The notes beneath the pieces were generated by a model. It made no database searches. It saw only the letters and a program-made list of their open reading frames with translations, and was not told where the DNA came from. From Ensifer sp. MPMI2T (lineage in GTDB: Bacteria; Pseudomonadota; Alphaproteobacteria; Rhizobiales; Rhizobiaceae), in NCBI RefSeq assembly GCF_004827385.1, contig NZ_SRXN01000035.1, forward strand, positions 1-64,000: 64,000 nt of DNA, in the 5' to 3' direction. Positions 16,994 to 26,085 of the stretch are shown here, piece by piece; the stretch's first letter is position 1; each line of letters begins with the position of its first letter. Made by a program: the position numbers and the translations under genes.

Positions 16994-17869
16994 ATGCATG
17001 TAGTTTTTGGAGCAGGCGGCAGGGCTGGCGGCGAAACAGCACGTGCGCTGATTGAGCGCGGCGAGCAGGTGCGTGTCGTAGTGCGCCGTCCGGAGCAGGG
17101 CGAACCATGGAAGGCGCTGGGTGCCGAGGTTGCCATCGCCAACCTTTATAATGCGGAGCAGGTCTCTCGGGTCCTCAAGGGGGCGTCGGCGGCGTTCCTC
17201 CTGAGCCCGCCGCCTCGGGACGGCGATCCGTTCGCACAGGCGGCGGAGCTTGGCAAAGCTCTTGCCGAAGCAGTACGGCGCGCAAACCTTGCCAAGATGG
17301 TTGTCCTTTCATCGATTGGTGCGCAGCATGCCTCCGACACCGGCGTCATCGCTACGTTGCACGAAATCGAGACTGCGCTTGCCGGTGCCGCGCACGCCAC
17401 AGCTTTTCTTCGCAGTGGCTATTTCATCGAAACCTGGTCGGAGGTTGCTGAAGCCGCCATCTCGGAGGGCATTTTGCCGTCGTTCCTGAACGTTGAGCAG
17501 AAGATCCCCATGGTTAGCACCACGGATGTGGGAGAGGCGGCTGCTCAGCTCATGACCGAGACGTGGAAGGGCACGCGAATCGTGGAACTTGGTGGACAAG
17601 AGGACTGGAGCGCCCGCGATGTGGCGACCGCCTTTGCGGAGATTCTTGGCCGCCCGGTCGAGCCGGTATTCCTGCCGCCAGAGCAGCGCCTAACGGTTCT
17701 CACCGAGGCGGGCGTCACGCCAGAAGTCGCCACAGCTCTGCTTGGCATGTATGACGGCATCGCGCGCGGCCGCGTCATCCGCCAGGAGAACAACGAGCAT
17801 TGGCGCGGTTCGACACCCTTGGCAGTCGCGATCAAGCGTATGGTGACAAAGCTCCACACGACCGCATAA
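16994..17869 (+). CDS. NmrA-like NAD(P)-binding oxidoreductase
   Basis: 291 residues of the atypical short-chain dehydrogenase/NmrA group. The N-terminal MHVVFGAGGRAGGETARALI is a variant Gly-rich nucleotide-binding loop, and residues in AAFLLSPPP, VVLSSIGAQHA and FLRSGYFIETW follow the NAD(P)-binding NmrA/QOR2 pattern. Many members are redox sensors or quinone reductases and lack the YxxxK catalytic pair of classical SDRs. The start is set by GGAGGACAGG before the ATG at 16994. Probably regulated by the divergent LysR protein. Confidence 0.83.
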   Translation: MHVVFGAGGRAGGETARALIERGEQVRVVVRRPEQGEPWKALGAEVAIANLYNAEQVSRVLKGASAAFLLSPPPRDGDPFAQAAELGKALAEAVRRANLAKMVVLSSIGAQHASDTGVIATLHEIETALAGAAHATAFLRSGYFIETWSEVAEAAISEGILPSFLNVEQKIPMVSTTDVGEAAAQLMTETWKGTRIVELGGQEDWSARDVATAFAEILGRPVEPVFLPPEQRLTVLTEAGVTPEVATALLGMYDGIARGRVIRQENNEHWRGSTPLAVAIKRMVTKLHTTA

Positions 17870-18203
17870 GCCACCGCACGCTCGCTCAATCGCGGCGTGA
17901 GGACGTGCCTATCGAGATGGGCGAGCGTCTTATTTGAGCTCCCGAGTGGCGACGAGCTTAGGGGCGAATGGAGAGTCAGAGGCCGCGCCGCGTTCAATTC
18001 GCCATATGGCCGAGCGGGTAGGAGTGCGCGGCGGGTGCACACAGCCTGCTCGCAGCGCCGTGACTTCGGCGCCGCGATGCTGTGGGAACGCTCGTCGCCC
18101 TCAAAGCGCATCGCGTTCAATGGGATTCACGCGACGCGCTTTAGGTCATTGCTGTTATGCGTGTCGTTGTGCCAAAACCGCTGCACACGTTTGGGCGACG
18201 CGC
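17870..18203. other. Gene-free stretch with a rhizobial repeat
   Basis: About 330 bases between convergent genes. The distal half (18096-18202) is a repeat; the first half shows nothing I recognise. Confidence 0.55.
18096..18202. repeat. Intergenic repeat with AAAGCGC/GCGCTTT arms
   Basis: Imperfect inverted repeat CAAAGCGCATCGCG ... CGCGACGCGCTTTAG, followed by TGTCGTTGTGCCAAAACCGC and TGCACACGTTTGGGCGACGC. This is the form of a dispersed palindromic repeat common in Rhizobiaceae intergenic regions. Recognition is from memory. Confidence 0.6.
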
Positions 18204-18497
18204 CTAGGCTGCCGTCTTCACGAAATCGAGGGCGGAAACAGTGCGCTTCGGATCGATTTCGTGCGTCTCGGCGGTCACGACCTGTTGCGCGACGAACGGG
18301 TCGGCGGCGATGCGTGCATCGTGCGCATCACGACTTTCCCCATGAGCGAGGATCACGCCTCCCGCGGCGGGCTGGAGCGAGCCGACACAGAGGAACACGC
18401 CATCGGCGAACCCTCGCGCGATCCAGTCGTTATGTGCCGCCATGAATTCTGGCGCGGCGGTGCGGTTCTCTGCAAATCTGAGGAAGGTGATGAACAT
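18204..18497 (-). CDS. YciI-like protein
   Basis: 97 residues. The ferredoxin-like YciI domain is suggested by MFITFLRFAENR, AHNDWIARGFADGVFLCVGS, and the DPFVAQQVVTAETHEI ending. Family members may be small dehydratases or ligand-binding proteins, with function mostly unknown. AAAGGAG before the ATG at 18497 fixes the start. It follows the TetR gene by 14 bases, so the two are one operon and it is probably controlled by that repressor. Confidence 0.83.
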   Translation of the reverse strand: MFITFLRFAENRTAAPEFMAAHNDWIARGFADGVFLCVGSLQPAAGGVILAHGESRDAHDARIAADPFVAQQVVTAETHEIDPKRTVSALDFVKTAA

Positions 18498-18511
18498 CGG
18501 TGCTCCTTTGA

Positions 18512-19093
18512 TCATGTTGAATGCGTGAGGTTTGGCAGGGACGACAGCCAGCGTTCGATCCCGGCCACCTCGTTGCGGATGAATGCCTCGTCCTTGAAGG
18601 CGGTCGCCATCACCGCCACGCCCTGCGACCAGGACAGAAGATGCAGCGCCAGCGTCTCTGCCTGGTCAGGGGCACCAAGGGCGCGCATCTGTTCGGTGAG
18701 CCAGTCGCGGAACAAGCCGAGGATTTCGGTTGCGCGGCTTTGCGCGGCATGGTCCAGCTTGGTGAGTTCAGAGCAAAGTGTTCCGACCGGGCAGCCGAAA
18801 TCCATGATCTGGGTTCGGTTGGCGATCAGCATGTGAATGAAGGACAGGATGCGCTCGCGCGGACTTTCGCCCTCGGCCTTCCAGGCCTCGAGCATCGCCC
18901 GCGTCCGCTCCATTCTGCGGCCAATCACGGCATCCAGTATGTCGTCCTTGGTCTTGAAGTGGTGATAGAAATTCCCGCGGGAGATGCCCACGGCTGCGGC
19001 GATGTCAGCAAAGGACGTGGCGTCGAATCCGCCCTCGTAGAATAGGGCGTCCGCCTTTTCGACAATTAGCTCGTGGGTTGACTGTGCCGGCAT
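18512..19093 (-). CDS. TetR-family repressor
   Basis: 193 residues. The N-terminal helix-turn-helix reads ALFYEGGFDATSFADIAAAV then GISRGNFYHHFKTKDDIL, typical of TetR. The C-terminal ligand domain contains DFGCPVGTLCSEL, seen in the AcuR/YcdC-like branch of TetR proteins. The perfect 10-bp-arm palindrome 32 bases upstream is its likely operator. It leads an operon with the YciI-like gene, so the system appears autoregulated. The inducer is unknown. Confidence 0.88.
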   Translation of the reverse strand: MPAQSTHELIVEKADALFYEGGFDATSFADIAAAVGISRGNFYHHFKTKDDILDAVIGRRMERTRAMLEAWKAEGESPRERILSFIHMLIANRTQIMDFGCPVGTLCSELTKLDHAAQSRATEILGLFRDWLTEQMRALGAPDQAETLALHLLSWSQGVAVMATAFKDEAFIRNEVAGIERWLSSLPNLTHST

Positions 19094-19124
19094 TTTCTTG
19101 CTGCGCCCCGTCTGACATATGAAT

Positions 19125-19146
19125 AACTAGGACAAGTGTCCTAGTT
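19125..19146 (-). promoter_or_regulatory. TetR operator (palindrome)
   Basis: Perfect inverted repeat: arms AACTAGGACA and TGTCCTAGTT separated by two bases, located 32 bases upstream of the TetR start. The size and symmetry are typical of a TetR-family operator; binding by the adjacent repressor is inferred. Confidence 0.8.
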
Positions 19147-19188
19147 TCGTCAAGGCCGCTTCGGCCCGCAACGCGCCGTAGGTTGGAG

Positions 19189-20082
19189 CTAATGTTTCAT
19201 CATCAAGGGAAGCGTCGCATGCGACAGCAGGTAACGGGTGACGCGGCCGAGAAGCAGTTCGAGGAAGTAGCCATGTTTGTACGCCCCGATCAGCAGACAG
19301 GTGGCGTTCACCGAGGCGGCGAAGTCGAGAATGGCATTCCCGACCGAGCGGCCCTCTGTGTCGATCGCGACGACGTCACCTTTGAGGCCAAGCTGGGCGA
19401 GAAGCTCTCTTGCCGTGAACTGATAGCTTCCGTCCGGCTTGTCGTTGATGCACAGCAGCGTGACGCGCTCTGCGGCGGCCAGCCAGCGCCTCGCCGCGAC
19501 GACTGCATCATGCGCATGGGAATGTGGCTTCCAGCCGATTACAACGTGCCGGACGAGATTGCCGGAGTATCCGCCCGCGGGTGGCACCAGCACCAGTTTG
19601 CGCTCCTTGAAGACCACTTCGTGAAATGCGTCGCGGGCATCCAAGTTGCCGTGGGCGGGAGCGACGACGAGTCCGGTCTCGTGACACTCAGTCGTCACGC
19701 AGCGAGCAACGTCGCCGCGGCAGTCGTCCAGCGGAGTTTCCGAGCGAGTGGCCCTGGCTCCTTTCCACTCATTGAAAGCGCGCTCGACGCGCTCGAGACG
19801 CTCGCGCGGTGAACCTTCCTCCAGGTCGCGCATCATTTGCAGATCAATCTCCTCGGGCGCGGCGATCATCGCCTCGGGATCGGCTCCGACATGGGCGGCG
19901 GCCATGCGGCCTTGGATCGCGCGGGCGGCGTCTTCGGCGATATCCAGGCAAGCCCGGACGCTCGCTGGGTCGGGCAACAGAGCGAGAACATCAGCGTGGA
20001 AAGTTGGCGCGCGGACCTGATCGGCGAACACGACGGCAGCCGACGGCCCGTTCATGTCGTTGCCGTTTGAGGCGGCGTTCAT
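19189..20082 (-). CDS. Universal stress protein
   Basis: 297 residues. The C-terminal half carries a UspA-type domain: HVVIGWKPHSHAHDAVVAAR, then ATCLLIGAYKHGYFLELLLG and TRYLLSHATLPLMMKH, resembling the Gly-rich ATP-binding loop region of Usp proteins. The N-terminal half is less conserved, consistent with a degenerate second Usp domain. GGAGGAAGCCC before the ATG at 20082 sets the start. Usp proteins help survival under stress, in the cytoplasm. It is followed by the same-strand TetR gene but separated by an operator and about 100 bases. Confidence 0.85.
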   Translation of the reverse strand: MNAASNGNDMNGPSAAVVFADQVRAPTFHADVLALLPDPASVRACLDIAEDAARAIQGRMAAAHVGADPEAMIAAPEEIDLQMMRDLEEGSPRERLERVERAFNEWKGARATRSETPLDDCRGDVARCVTTECHETGLVVAPAHGNLDARDAFHEVVFKERKLVLVPPAGGYSGNLVRHVVIGWKPHSHAHDAVVAARRWLAAAERVTLLCINDKPDGSYQFTARELLAQLGLKGDVVAIDTEGRSVGNAILDFAASVNATCLLIGAYKHGYFLELLLGRVTRYLLSHATLPLMMKH

Positions 20083-20183
20083 GGGCTTCCTCCGGCGGTG
20101 GCATCCACATCGCACCGGCCCACGGACTTTACCTAATTTACGCCCGCCCGGGCTTGCTCGCAACGTTCAGCGGACTGCGGCTG

Positions 20184-20552
20184 CTAGCGCCGCATGAACA
20201 ACAGCACAGACAACAGAGCGCCTAGGGAGAGTGTGACGCTGCCCAGAACATACGCGATGGCTGCGATGGGTTGGCCGCGGTCCCATAGCGTCACGGCATC
20301 GAGCGAGAACGTCGAAAAGGTTGTAAATCCGCCGATGATGCCGGTCGTCAGGAACAGGCGGGTATCCTGTCCGGTAATGTCACCCGCCGCAAAGAGGGCG
20401 ACTACGAGGCCCATTAAAGCCGATCCGACGATGTTGATCGCAAGCGTTGCATAGGGAAAGGCCGGACCGAGCAACCGAAGCGACAGAACCCCGACACCAT
20501 GGCGAAGTGCACCGCCAATGCCAGAGCCGATGAACACGAGAAAAAATCCCAT
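20184..20552 (-). CDS. crcB: Fluoride channel CrcB/Fluc
   Basis: 122 residues with four hydrophobic helices. Hallmarks are GSGIGGALRHGV, FPYATLAINIVGSALMGLVV, and TTGIIGGFTTFSTFS, the conserved GGxTTFSTF of the Fluc family that lines the fluoride pore. The protein exports fluoride across the inner membrane as a dual-topology dimer. GGAGGCTGCA before the ATG fixes the start. A fluoride riboswitch lies directly upstream, which independently supports the call. Confidence 0.93.
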   Translation of the reverse strand: MGFFLVFIGSGIGGALRHGVGVLSLRLLGPAFPYATLAINIVGSALMGLVVALFAAGDITGQDTRLFLTTGIIGGFTTFSTFSLDAVTLWDRGQPIAAIAYVLGSVTLSLGALLSVLLFMRR

Positions 20553-20583
20553 TGCAGCCTCCTGCGCGCCCAAAGGGCGTTCG

Positions 20584-20636
20584 TCAGCAGGCGTCATCAG
20601 CATCAGCGCGGTTAAAGGGGAGACACCATTCCCACT
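20584..20636 (-). ncRNA. Fluoride riboswitch (crcB motif)
   Basis: On the minus strand the leader of crcB reads GGGAATGGTGTCTCCC, TTTAACCGC, then GCTGATGACGCCTGCTG. This follows the crcB motif consensus: a GG..ATGG..TCC stem-loop, an AACCGC core, and GCTGATGRYGCCTRC, with GGTGT able to pair with ACGCC. The P3 stem looks very short. It should raise crcB expression when fluoride binds. Confidence 0.8.
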
Positions 20637-20720
20637 TTCATATGACAACAATCTTCGGCGGGTTCAATAGGTCAGTTGCACGCCGGGCGTTTCCTTCCCG
20701 CCTAAGGTGCGCATCTATAT

Positions 20721-20754
20721 TCAGTGCGTCTCAAAAGACGCGCGGCGCTGCAAA
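20721..20754. repeat. RIME half-element
   Basis: One palindrome only: TGCGTCTCAAAAGACGCGCG followed by GCGCTGC, matching the first-palindrome half of the full elements at 36676 and 63878. It lies after the end of the TPR regulator gene. Confidence 0.65.
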
Positions 20755-20761
20755 CCCGCCT

Positions 20762-22639
20762 CTACGGTTGGGATGGTACTGATGAGGTCGGCTCCGTCCA
20801 GCCGGCCTTGCGGAGGCCCGCGACGAGACCGTCGACGATCGTGTCAATGGCCTGGTGGCGCCGATAGGCGGCGGCCGGATCGCGCGCAAGGAGCGGTGAT
20901 CGCGCCGCCATCTCGGCGAGCGCCTGTCGCGCCGCGTCCTGATTGCCGAGCGCGCCATGGGCTATCGCCAGGAAGGACCAGCTCAAGGCGGAACCGTCGA
21001 TCCGCGCGCGTTCGGCGGCGGCGAGCGCCTCCCGATAATTGCCCTGCAGGTAGTGGTGGACGACGATAAGGTGAAAATACCAGCCTGGCGGACTGACGGT
21101 CCGATCGATGGCGCGCTGAAGCAAGGGGACGCCTTCGTCGAATTTGCCGCGGGCCGCGAGCCGCCAGCCGAGCTGCGCAAGCGTGTCCGGATCGTTCGGA
21201 TTGAGCTCCAGCGCGTTGCGCTGGATGCGTTCGGCTTCGTCATGGCGCCCGGCGTAGTAGTTGATCGACGACAGGGCCTGGAGCGCAAGCGCGCTTGTCG
21301 GGTCCAACTCCACGGCATGTTCGGCGGCCCGGAACGCCTGTTCGAACTCCGCTTCCCATCGCCTCTCAGGCGCCCAGTCGAACCGGGCGGCATCGAGGCG
21401 GAGCCACCCCAGCATCGCCCAGGCGGCGGCATATTGTGGGTCGCGTCGCACCGACTCTTCCAGACACGTCAGGGCGGGCGCGTAGAGGTCGGCGCTGAAG
21501 GTCCGCCGGTAGGCATAGGCGCGCAGGATGCAGGCGTAGCTCGGCATGCTCGGGGCGTCGCCTTCGAGGAGATGGCTTGCCGCGTCATTGTTGACAATTC
21601 CATAGGGCTGACCGAGCATTGCCGCGATGCGGCTCGACAGATCGTGCTGCACATTGAGCAGGGCGTCCGGCGTCATCGGGAGGTCATAGGTTTCGCTCCA
21701 CAAAACCTGCCCCCCCTGCGTCTCGATGAGCTGGACGCCGACCCGAACGATTCCGGCGCTCGAGCGCAGGTTGCCTTTCACGACGTAGGAAACCGCGAGC
21801 CTGTGCCCCAAGGCCACCGGATCGGCGTTTGCGTCCTGCCGGAAACTGGCCGGCAGCGAAAAGAGCCTGAAGCCGCCGAAGGGCATCAGATGGGTGATGA
21901 GTTCCTGGGTCAATCCGGCTGCGAAGAAGCGATCGTCCTCGCTGGAACTCAGCGCTTCGAACGGAAGGACGATGACGGCCGGCCCGCGCGCGAGGGCGTC
22001 CGTGTTATCGCTGCGCAGGAGCCAGAACCAGGCGGCACCGGCGATACCGACCAGGAGGAGGACGACGAGGGCTACAGCCACAAACGCGGCATGCCGGAAG
22101 GCGGGGCGGTTGGGATCACCGGGTCGGTTATCGACCGGCCGCTCTGTTGACGGCTCCGGGGCGGTTGCACGAGCAGCTTCCGGAACGGCCTCGGCGTTGG
22201 CAAAGCCGCCACCGTTGGGCTGGTCTTCGGACTGCGAGGCCAGCGACCGAGGTGCTCCGCCCTGCCATGCGAAATGTGGGACGTAGCCGCCTTTGGGGAT
22301 GGAGATCCGCTGGCGGTCGTGGCTGCCGGCACCGGCATAGTATCCGTCGAGATCGCGCCGCAGACGTCGCGCCTCGAGCCGGACCACCGGATCGAACTGC
22401 GGATCGAATTTGTCGTCACGCCCAAAAACGGCGAGCGCGATCGCATAACCCTTCAGGCGATCGGCGCGGCCGGCCAGCGTTTCTTGGACGAGATAACGAA
22501 GCAGCGCCCGCCGACGTGGGCTCGCCTGAAACGTCGGATCGGCCAGGATGCGTTCCATCTGCTCGCGGCTCTCGGCCGCAGTTGGATGAACGAATGCGCT
22601 GCCCACCTGATCATCGGATGGTTCTCGTGTCGGCGCCAT
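20762..22639 (-). CDS. Cyclase-less TPR regulator with winged-helix-like N-terminus
   Basis: 625 residues. The N-terminal domain has RRRALLRYLVQETLAGRADR and FGRDDKFDPQFDPVVRLEAR with RISIPKGGYVP, a wHTH-like module found in many proteobacterial and acidobacterial TPR proteins. It is followed by a membrane helix near residue 185 (VAVALVVLLLVGIAGAAWFW), a TolB/FlgO-like domain (VIVLPFEALSSSEDDRFFAAGL to WSETYD) and TPR repeats. It has the same back half as the three cyclase proteins here but a different front. GGGGGCG precedes the ATG at 22639. The regulator may sense signals across the membrane; this is inference. Confidence 0.8.
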   Translation of the reverse strand: MAPTREPSDDQVGSAFVHPTAAESREQMERILADPTFQASPRRRALLRYLVQETLAGRADRLKGYAIALAVFGRDDKFDPQFDPVVRLEARRLRRDLDGYYAGAGSHDRQRISIPKGGYVPHFAWQGGAPRSLASQSEDQPNGGGFANAEAVPEAARATAPEPSTERPVDNRPGDPNRPAFRHAAFVAVALVVLLLVGIAGAAWFWLLRSDNTDALARGPAVIVLPFEALSSSEDDRFFAAGLTQELITHLMPFGGFRLFSLPASFRQDANADPVALGHRLAVSYVVKGNLRSSAGIVRVGVQLIETQGGQVLWSETYDLPMTPDALLNVQHDLSSRIAAMLGQPYGIVNNDAASHLLEGDAPSMPSYACILRAYAYRRTFSADLYAPALTCLEESVRRDPQYAAAWAMLGWLRLDAARFDWAPERRWEAEFEQAFRAAEHAVELDPTSALALQALSSINYYAGRHDEAERIQRNALELNPNDPDTLAQLGWRLAARGKFDEGVPLLQRAIDRTVSPPGWYFHLIVVHHYLQGNYREALAAAERARIDGSALSWSFLAIAHGALGNQDAARQALAEMAARSPLLARDPAAAYRRHQAIDTIVDGLVAGLRKAGWTEPTSSVPSQP

Positions 22640-22860
22640 CGTTCGCCCCCGCGTCGAAGAACGTGTGCCCTGCAACTTTAGCGGAAAGCTTCAATTGCGG
22701 GAAGTAGCGGCGGGAATGAGAGCACCTTCATCGGTGCGACGAACAAGATCTCAATTCCGCCCTGTGCGGGGAGGGCGAACATGTTCGTACCTTGATCCGG
22801 TGTTGATTGAGCGTAACCAAATGCTGCGGTTTGGTCGAAGTTCATCGCAGGACAAGCCCC

Positions 22861-23106
22861 GTGTCAGGAGTGGCCTTTCTCGTCAGCCGGTTCCCTCAAC
22901 ACGAGCTGTTGATACACCGGCTGCACGCGCGAAACGCTGATTTCATGACGATTTGTGAAGACTATCGCGAAGCTCTGGAGGCGCTAAGGCGCTGGGAGGC
23001 GACCCCCGGTGGAGAAACGAAGGTCGCCGAGTATCGAAGTTTCCTGGCAGAGCTCGAAGCCGAAGTCGCGCTGTTTCTGGATCGTCAAGGACAGATCCCT
23101 GGCTAG
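22861..23106 (+). CDS. Small conserved hypothetical protein
   Basis: 81 residues starting at a GTG. It reads FLVSRFPQHELLIHRLHARN then DFMTICEDYREALEALRRWE and ELEAEVALFLD. This resembles a family of short soluble alpha-helical proteins common in proteobacteria but of unknown function. It has no signal peptide or Cys. An AGGA lies about nine bases upstream of the GTG; a second GTG nine bases later is an alternative start. Family assignment is from memory. Confidence 0.6.
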   Translation: MSGVAFLVSRFPQHELLIHRLHARNADFMTICEDYREALEALRRWEATPGGETKVAEYRSFLAELEAEVALFLDRQGQIPG

Positions 23107-23208
23107 CGCATCGGCCCGAAATCGGACCCGATTTTCGGAACGCACGATGCATAGATTCAAAGAGTTACAGCGTCCTTTGTGCGTCCTAAAGGACGCACGG
23201 CGCTGTAG
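23107..23208. repeat. RIME-type element, CCGATTTTCGG variant
   Basis: About 100 bases: GGCCCGAAATCGGACCCGAT and TTTCGG, linker GATTCAAAGAGTTACAGCG, then the palindrome around GTGCGTCCTAAAGGACGCAC and ending GGCGCTGTA. The right half is the shared RIME palindrome; the left palindrome differs from the main class. Near-identical in layout to 36978-37081. Confidence 0.8.
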
Positions 23209-23306
23209 GAGCCGAGAGGCCGCACGGAAAGTGACATGTCGCGCGGCAATCTCACCTGGTTGGCATGCCCAGACCGCCGTTTGAAATAGTCAAGAGGAAC
23301 CAGATC

Positions 23307-24923
23307 ATGAGCAGAATTGGAAACACTTTGTTCGGTCTGCTGGCTTGCGCCGTCGGCGCGACGGCGGCAATTCCGCCTGCGGCCGCGCAGGAGCGACCAC
23401 CTAATATCGTCGCCATCATGGGCGACGACATCGGCATCTGGAATATCGGTGCCTACCACCGCGGCATGATGGCGGGCCGCACGCCCAACCTCGACAAGCT
23501 CGCGGCCGAGGGCATGCTGTTCACCGACTACTACGCCGAGGCGAGCTGTACCGCCGGACGCGCCGCCTTCGTCACCGGCGAGCTTCCGATCCGCACCGGC
23601 ATGACAACGGTCGGCCAGGCGGGTGCCAAGATCGGCATGCCGGCTGACGCCATCACCATCGCCACAGCGCTCAAGTCGATGGGCTACGCCACTGGCCAGT
23701 TCGGGAAGAACCACCTGGGCGACCTCAACGAATTCCTGCCCACCGTCCACGGCTTCGACGAGTTCTTCGGCTACCTCTACCACCTCGATGCGATGGAAGA
23801 CCCTGCGCACCCTGGATACCCGCAGGAACTGCTGAACGTCGTCGGCCCACGCAACATGGTTCATAGCTGGGCGAGCGATACGGACGATCCGACCGTTGAC
23901 CCGCGCTGGGGCAAGATCGGCAAGCAGAAGATCGAAGATGCCGGCACGCTTTATCCCGAGCGGATGGAGACCGTGGACGACGAAATCCGGGACCTGGCCT
24001 TCAAGTTCATGGACAAGGCCAAAGCCGACGACAAGCCGTTCTTTGTCTGGCTCAACCCGACACGCATGCACATCGTCACGCACCTGTCCCCCAAGTACGA
24101 GGCGCTGCGGAACTCAAAGAACGGCTGGTCGCTCCAGGAAGCCGGCATGGCGCAGCTCGACGACGTCGTCGGCGCTACCATGCAGAAGCTCAAGGACATG
24201 GGCTTGGACGATAACACCATTGTCCTGTTCACCACGGACAACGGCACGGAGACGTTCACCTGACCCGACGGCGGCACAACGCCGTTCAAGGGGCAGAAGG
24301 GGACGATCTACGAAGGCGGCTTCCGCGCGCCAGCCATGGTTCGCTGGCCCGGCAAAGTTCCCGCCGGCAAGGTGGAGAACGGCATCGTCTCCGGGCTCGA
24401 CTGGCTGCCGACCTTCGTCGCCGCCGCGGGCAATCCGAACATCAAGGCCGAACTGCTGAAGGGAAAGCAAGTCGCCGACCGCACATACAAGAACTATCTC
24501 GACGGCTACAACCAGATGGATCTGATAACCGGCAAAGGACCGTCGGCGCGCCGTGAGATATTCTATTTCGGTGAAAGCACTCTTGGCGCCGTGCGCATTG
24601 ACGACTTCAAGTATCGCTTCATCGAGCAGCCCGGCGGCTGGATCGGCGGCAAGGTGCATGTGGATGCCCCAACTCTGATCAACCTGCGCCTCGACCCCTT
24701 CGAGCGCATGACTTGGCCGGAGAACGGGACGCTCGACGGGGCACAGGAATACTTCGACTGGTTCCAGTACGAGTTCTGGCGCTTCGTATTCGTCCAGCAG
24801 GAGGTGGCGAAACTCGCTAGTACCGCGATCGAGTACCCGCCCATGCAGAAGGGCGCGAGCTTCAACCTCGAAGCGGTCAAGACGCAGATCGAAGAGGCCG
24901 TCAAGCGGCGCGCCGGGCAGTAA
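23307..24923 (+). pseudogene. Secreted sulfatase interrupted by in-frame TGA
   Basis: One frame runs 539 codons apart from a single TGA at 24261-24263 (codon 319). The part before it has a Sec signal (ends PPAAAQ), metal-binding Asp in IVAIMGDDIG, and the formylglycine motif CTAGR with Cys81, the hallmark of type I sulfatases. After the TGA homology continues without shift: PDGGTTPFKGQKGT, GGFRAPAMVRWPG, then DWLPTFVAAAG. Relatives carry TWPDGG at this site, so TGG to TGA is the likely change. Without readthrough the product lacks its C-terminal third. RBS AGAGGAA. It is followed by a HAD phosphatase in the same direction. Confidence 0.87.
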
Positions 24924-25002
24924 CCCGGCTCTTGATCCGCGGGTGGTGCATAGGCTCCACCCGCGGATCGACCAGGCCACTTTCAACGACCAGGGGGTCA
25001 AC

Positions 25003-26016
25003 ATGTTTACCATCCATGATCTTCGCAGATTGGCTCGTGGCGCGGCATTCGGCGTGGCGGCCGTCCTGCTGGCCGTTACCGCGGCTGAGGGGCAAACGGC
25101 CGATCCGCTCCCGTCGTGGAACGATACCGCCCCGAAAGCGGCCATCGTCGCCTTCGTCGAGAAGGTGACGAAGGAAGGCTCGGCCGACTTCGTGCCGGAA
25201 CCGGAACGCATCGCGGTCTTCGACAATGACGGCACCTTGTGGGTCGAGCATCCGATGTACACCCAGCTCGCCTTCGCGCTCGACCGGGTGAAGACGATGG
25301 CGCCATCCCATCCCGAATGGAAGGACATGCAGCCGTTCAAGGCCGTGCTCGATGGCGACATGAAGGCCCTTGCCGCTGCCGGCGAAAAGGGGCTTCTCGA
25401 ACTGATCATGACGACGCACGCCGGCATGACCAACGAGGAGTTCCAGAAGATCGCCTCCGATTGGCTCGCCACTGCGCGCGACCCACGCTTCAAGCGGCCT
25501 TACACGGAACTCGTCTATCAGCCGATGCTGGAGCTGCTCTCCTATCTCCGCGAGAATGGGTTCAAGACCTTCATCGTTTCGGGCGGCGGCATCGAGTTCG
25601 TGCGGCCCTGGAGCGAAAAGATCTACGGCATCCCGCCCGAACAGGTCGTCGGCTCGTCGATCAAGACGCAGTTCGTGATGCGCGACGGCGTGCCGACCCT
25701 GTTCCGCACACCTGAGGTCAACTTCATCGACGACAAGGTGGGTAAGCCGGTCGGCATCAATGAACATATCGGCCGCCGTCCGATTGCGGCCTTCGGCAAT
25801 TCCGACGGCGACCTGGAAATGCTGCAATGGACGACCATGGCTCCCGGAGCCCGCTTCGGATTGATCGTCCGCCACACGGACGCGGAGCGGGAATATGCCT
25901 ACGACAAGGACACGCCATTCGGACGCCTGGACAAGGCGCTGGATGCGGCGGCCGTCAATCAGTGGACCGTGGTCGACATGAAAGCGGACTGGAAGCAGAT
26001 TTTTCCGGAGAAGTAG
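25003..26016 (+). CDS. Secreted HAD-family phosphatase
   Basis: 337 residues. A Sec-type signal (hydrophobic GAAFGVAAVLLAVTAAEGQ) is followed by the HAD motif FDNDGTLWVEHP with Asp74 and Asp76, motif II in FIVSGGGIEFVRPW, and motif III/IV in GRRPIAAFGNSDGDLEM. This is the phosphoserine phosphatase-like branch, and export to the periplasm suggests a phosphomonoesterase acting on external substrates. AGGGGG precedes the ATG. It lies 79 bases after the sulfatase in the same direction, so the two likely worked together in scavenging sulfate and phosphate esters; that is inference. Confidence 0.85.
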   Translation: MFTIHDLRRLARGAAFGVAAVLLAVTAAEGQTADPLPSWNDTAPKAAIVAFVEKVTKEGSADFVPEPERIAVFDNDGTLWVEHPMYTQLAFALDRVKTMAPSHPEWKDMQPFKAVLDGDMKALAAAGEKGLLELIMTTHAGMTNEEFQKIASDWLATARDPRFKRPYTELVYQPMLELLSYLRENGFKTFIVSGGGIEFVRPWSEKIYGIPPEQVVGSSIKTQFVMRDGVPTLFRTPEVNFIDDKVGKPVGINEHIGRRPIAAFGNSDGDLEMLQWTTMAPGARFGLIVRHTDAEREYAYDKDTPFGRLDKALDAAAVNQWTVVDMKADWKQIFPEK

Positions 26017-26085
26017 GGATCGAGAAGCAACCGGGCCGAAGGACCGAGGCCGGGCCTGACGACGACGCCGCGTGTGCCGTAGTTG

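Noticed and set aside
24261..24263. Selenocysteine at the sulfatase TGA
   Set aside because: Relatives have Trp there and not Cys, it is not an active-site position, and no SECIS-like hairpin is apparent.
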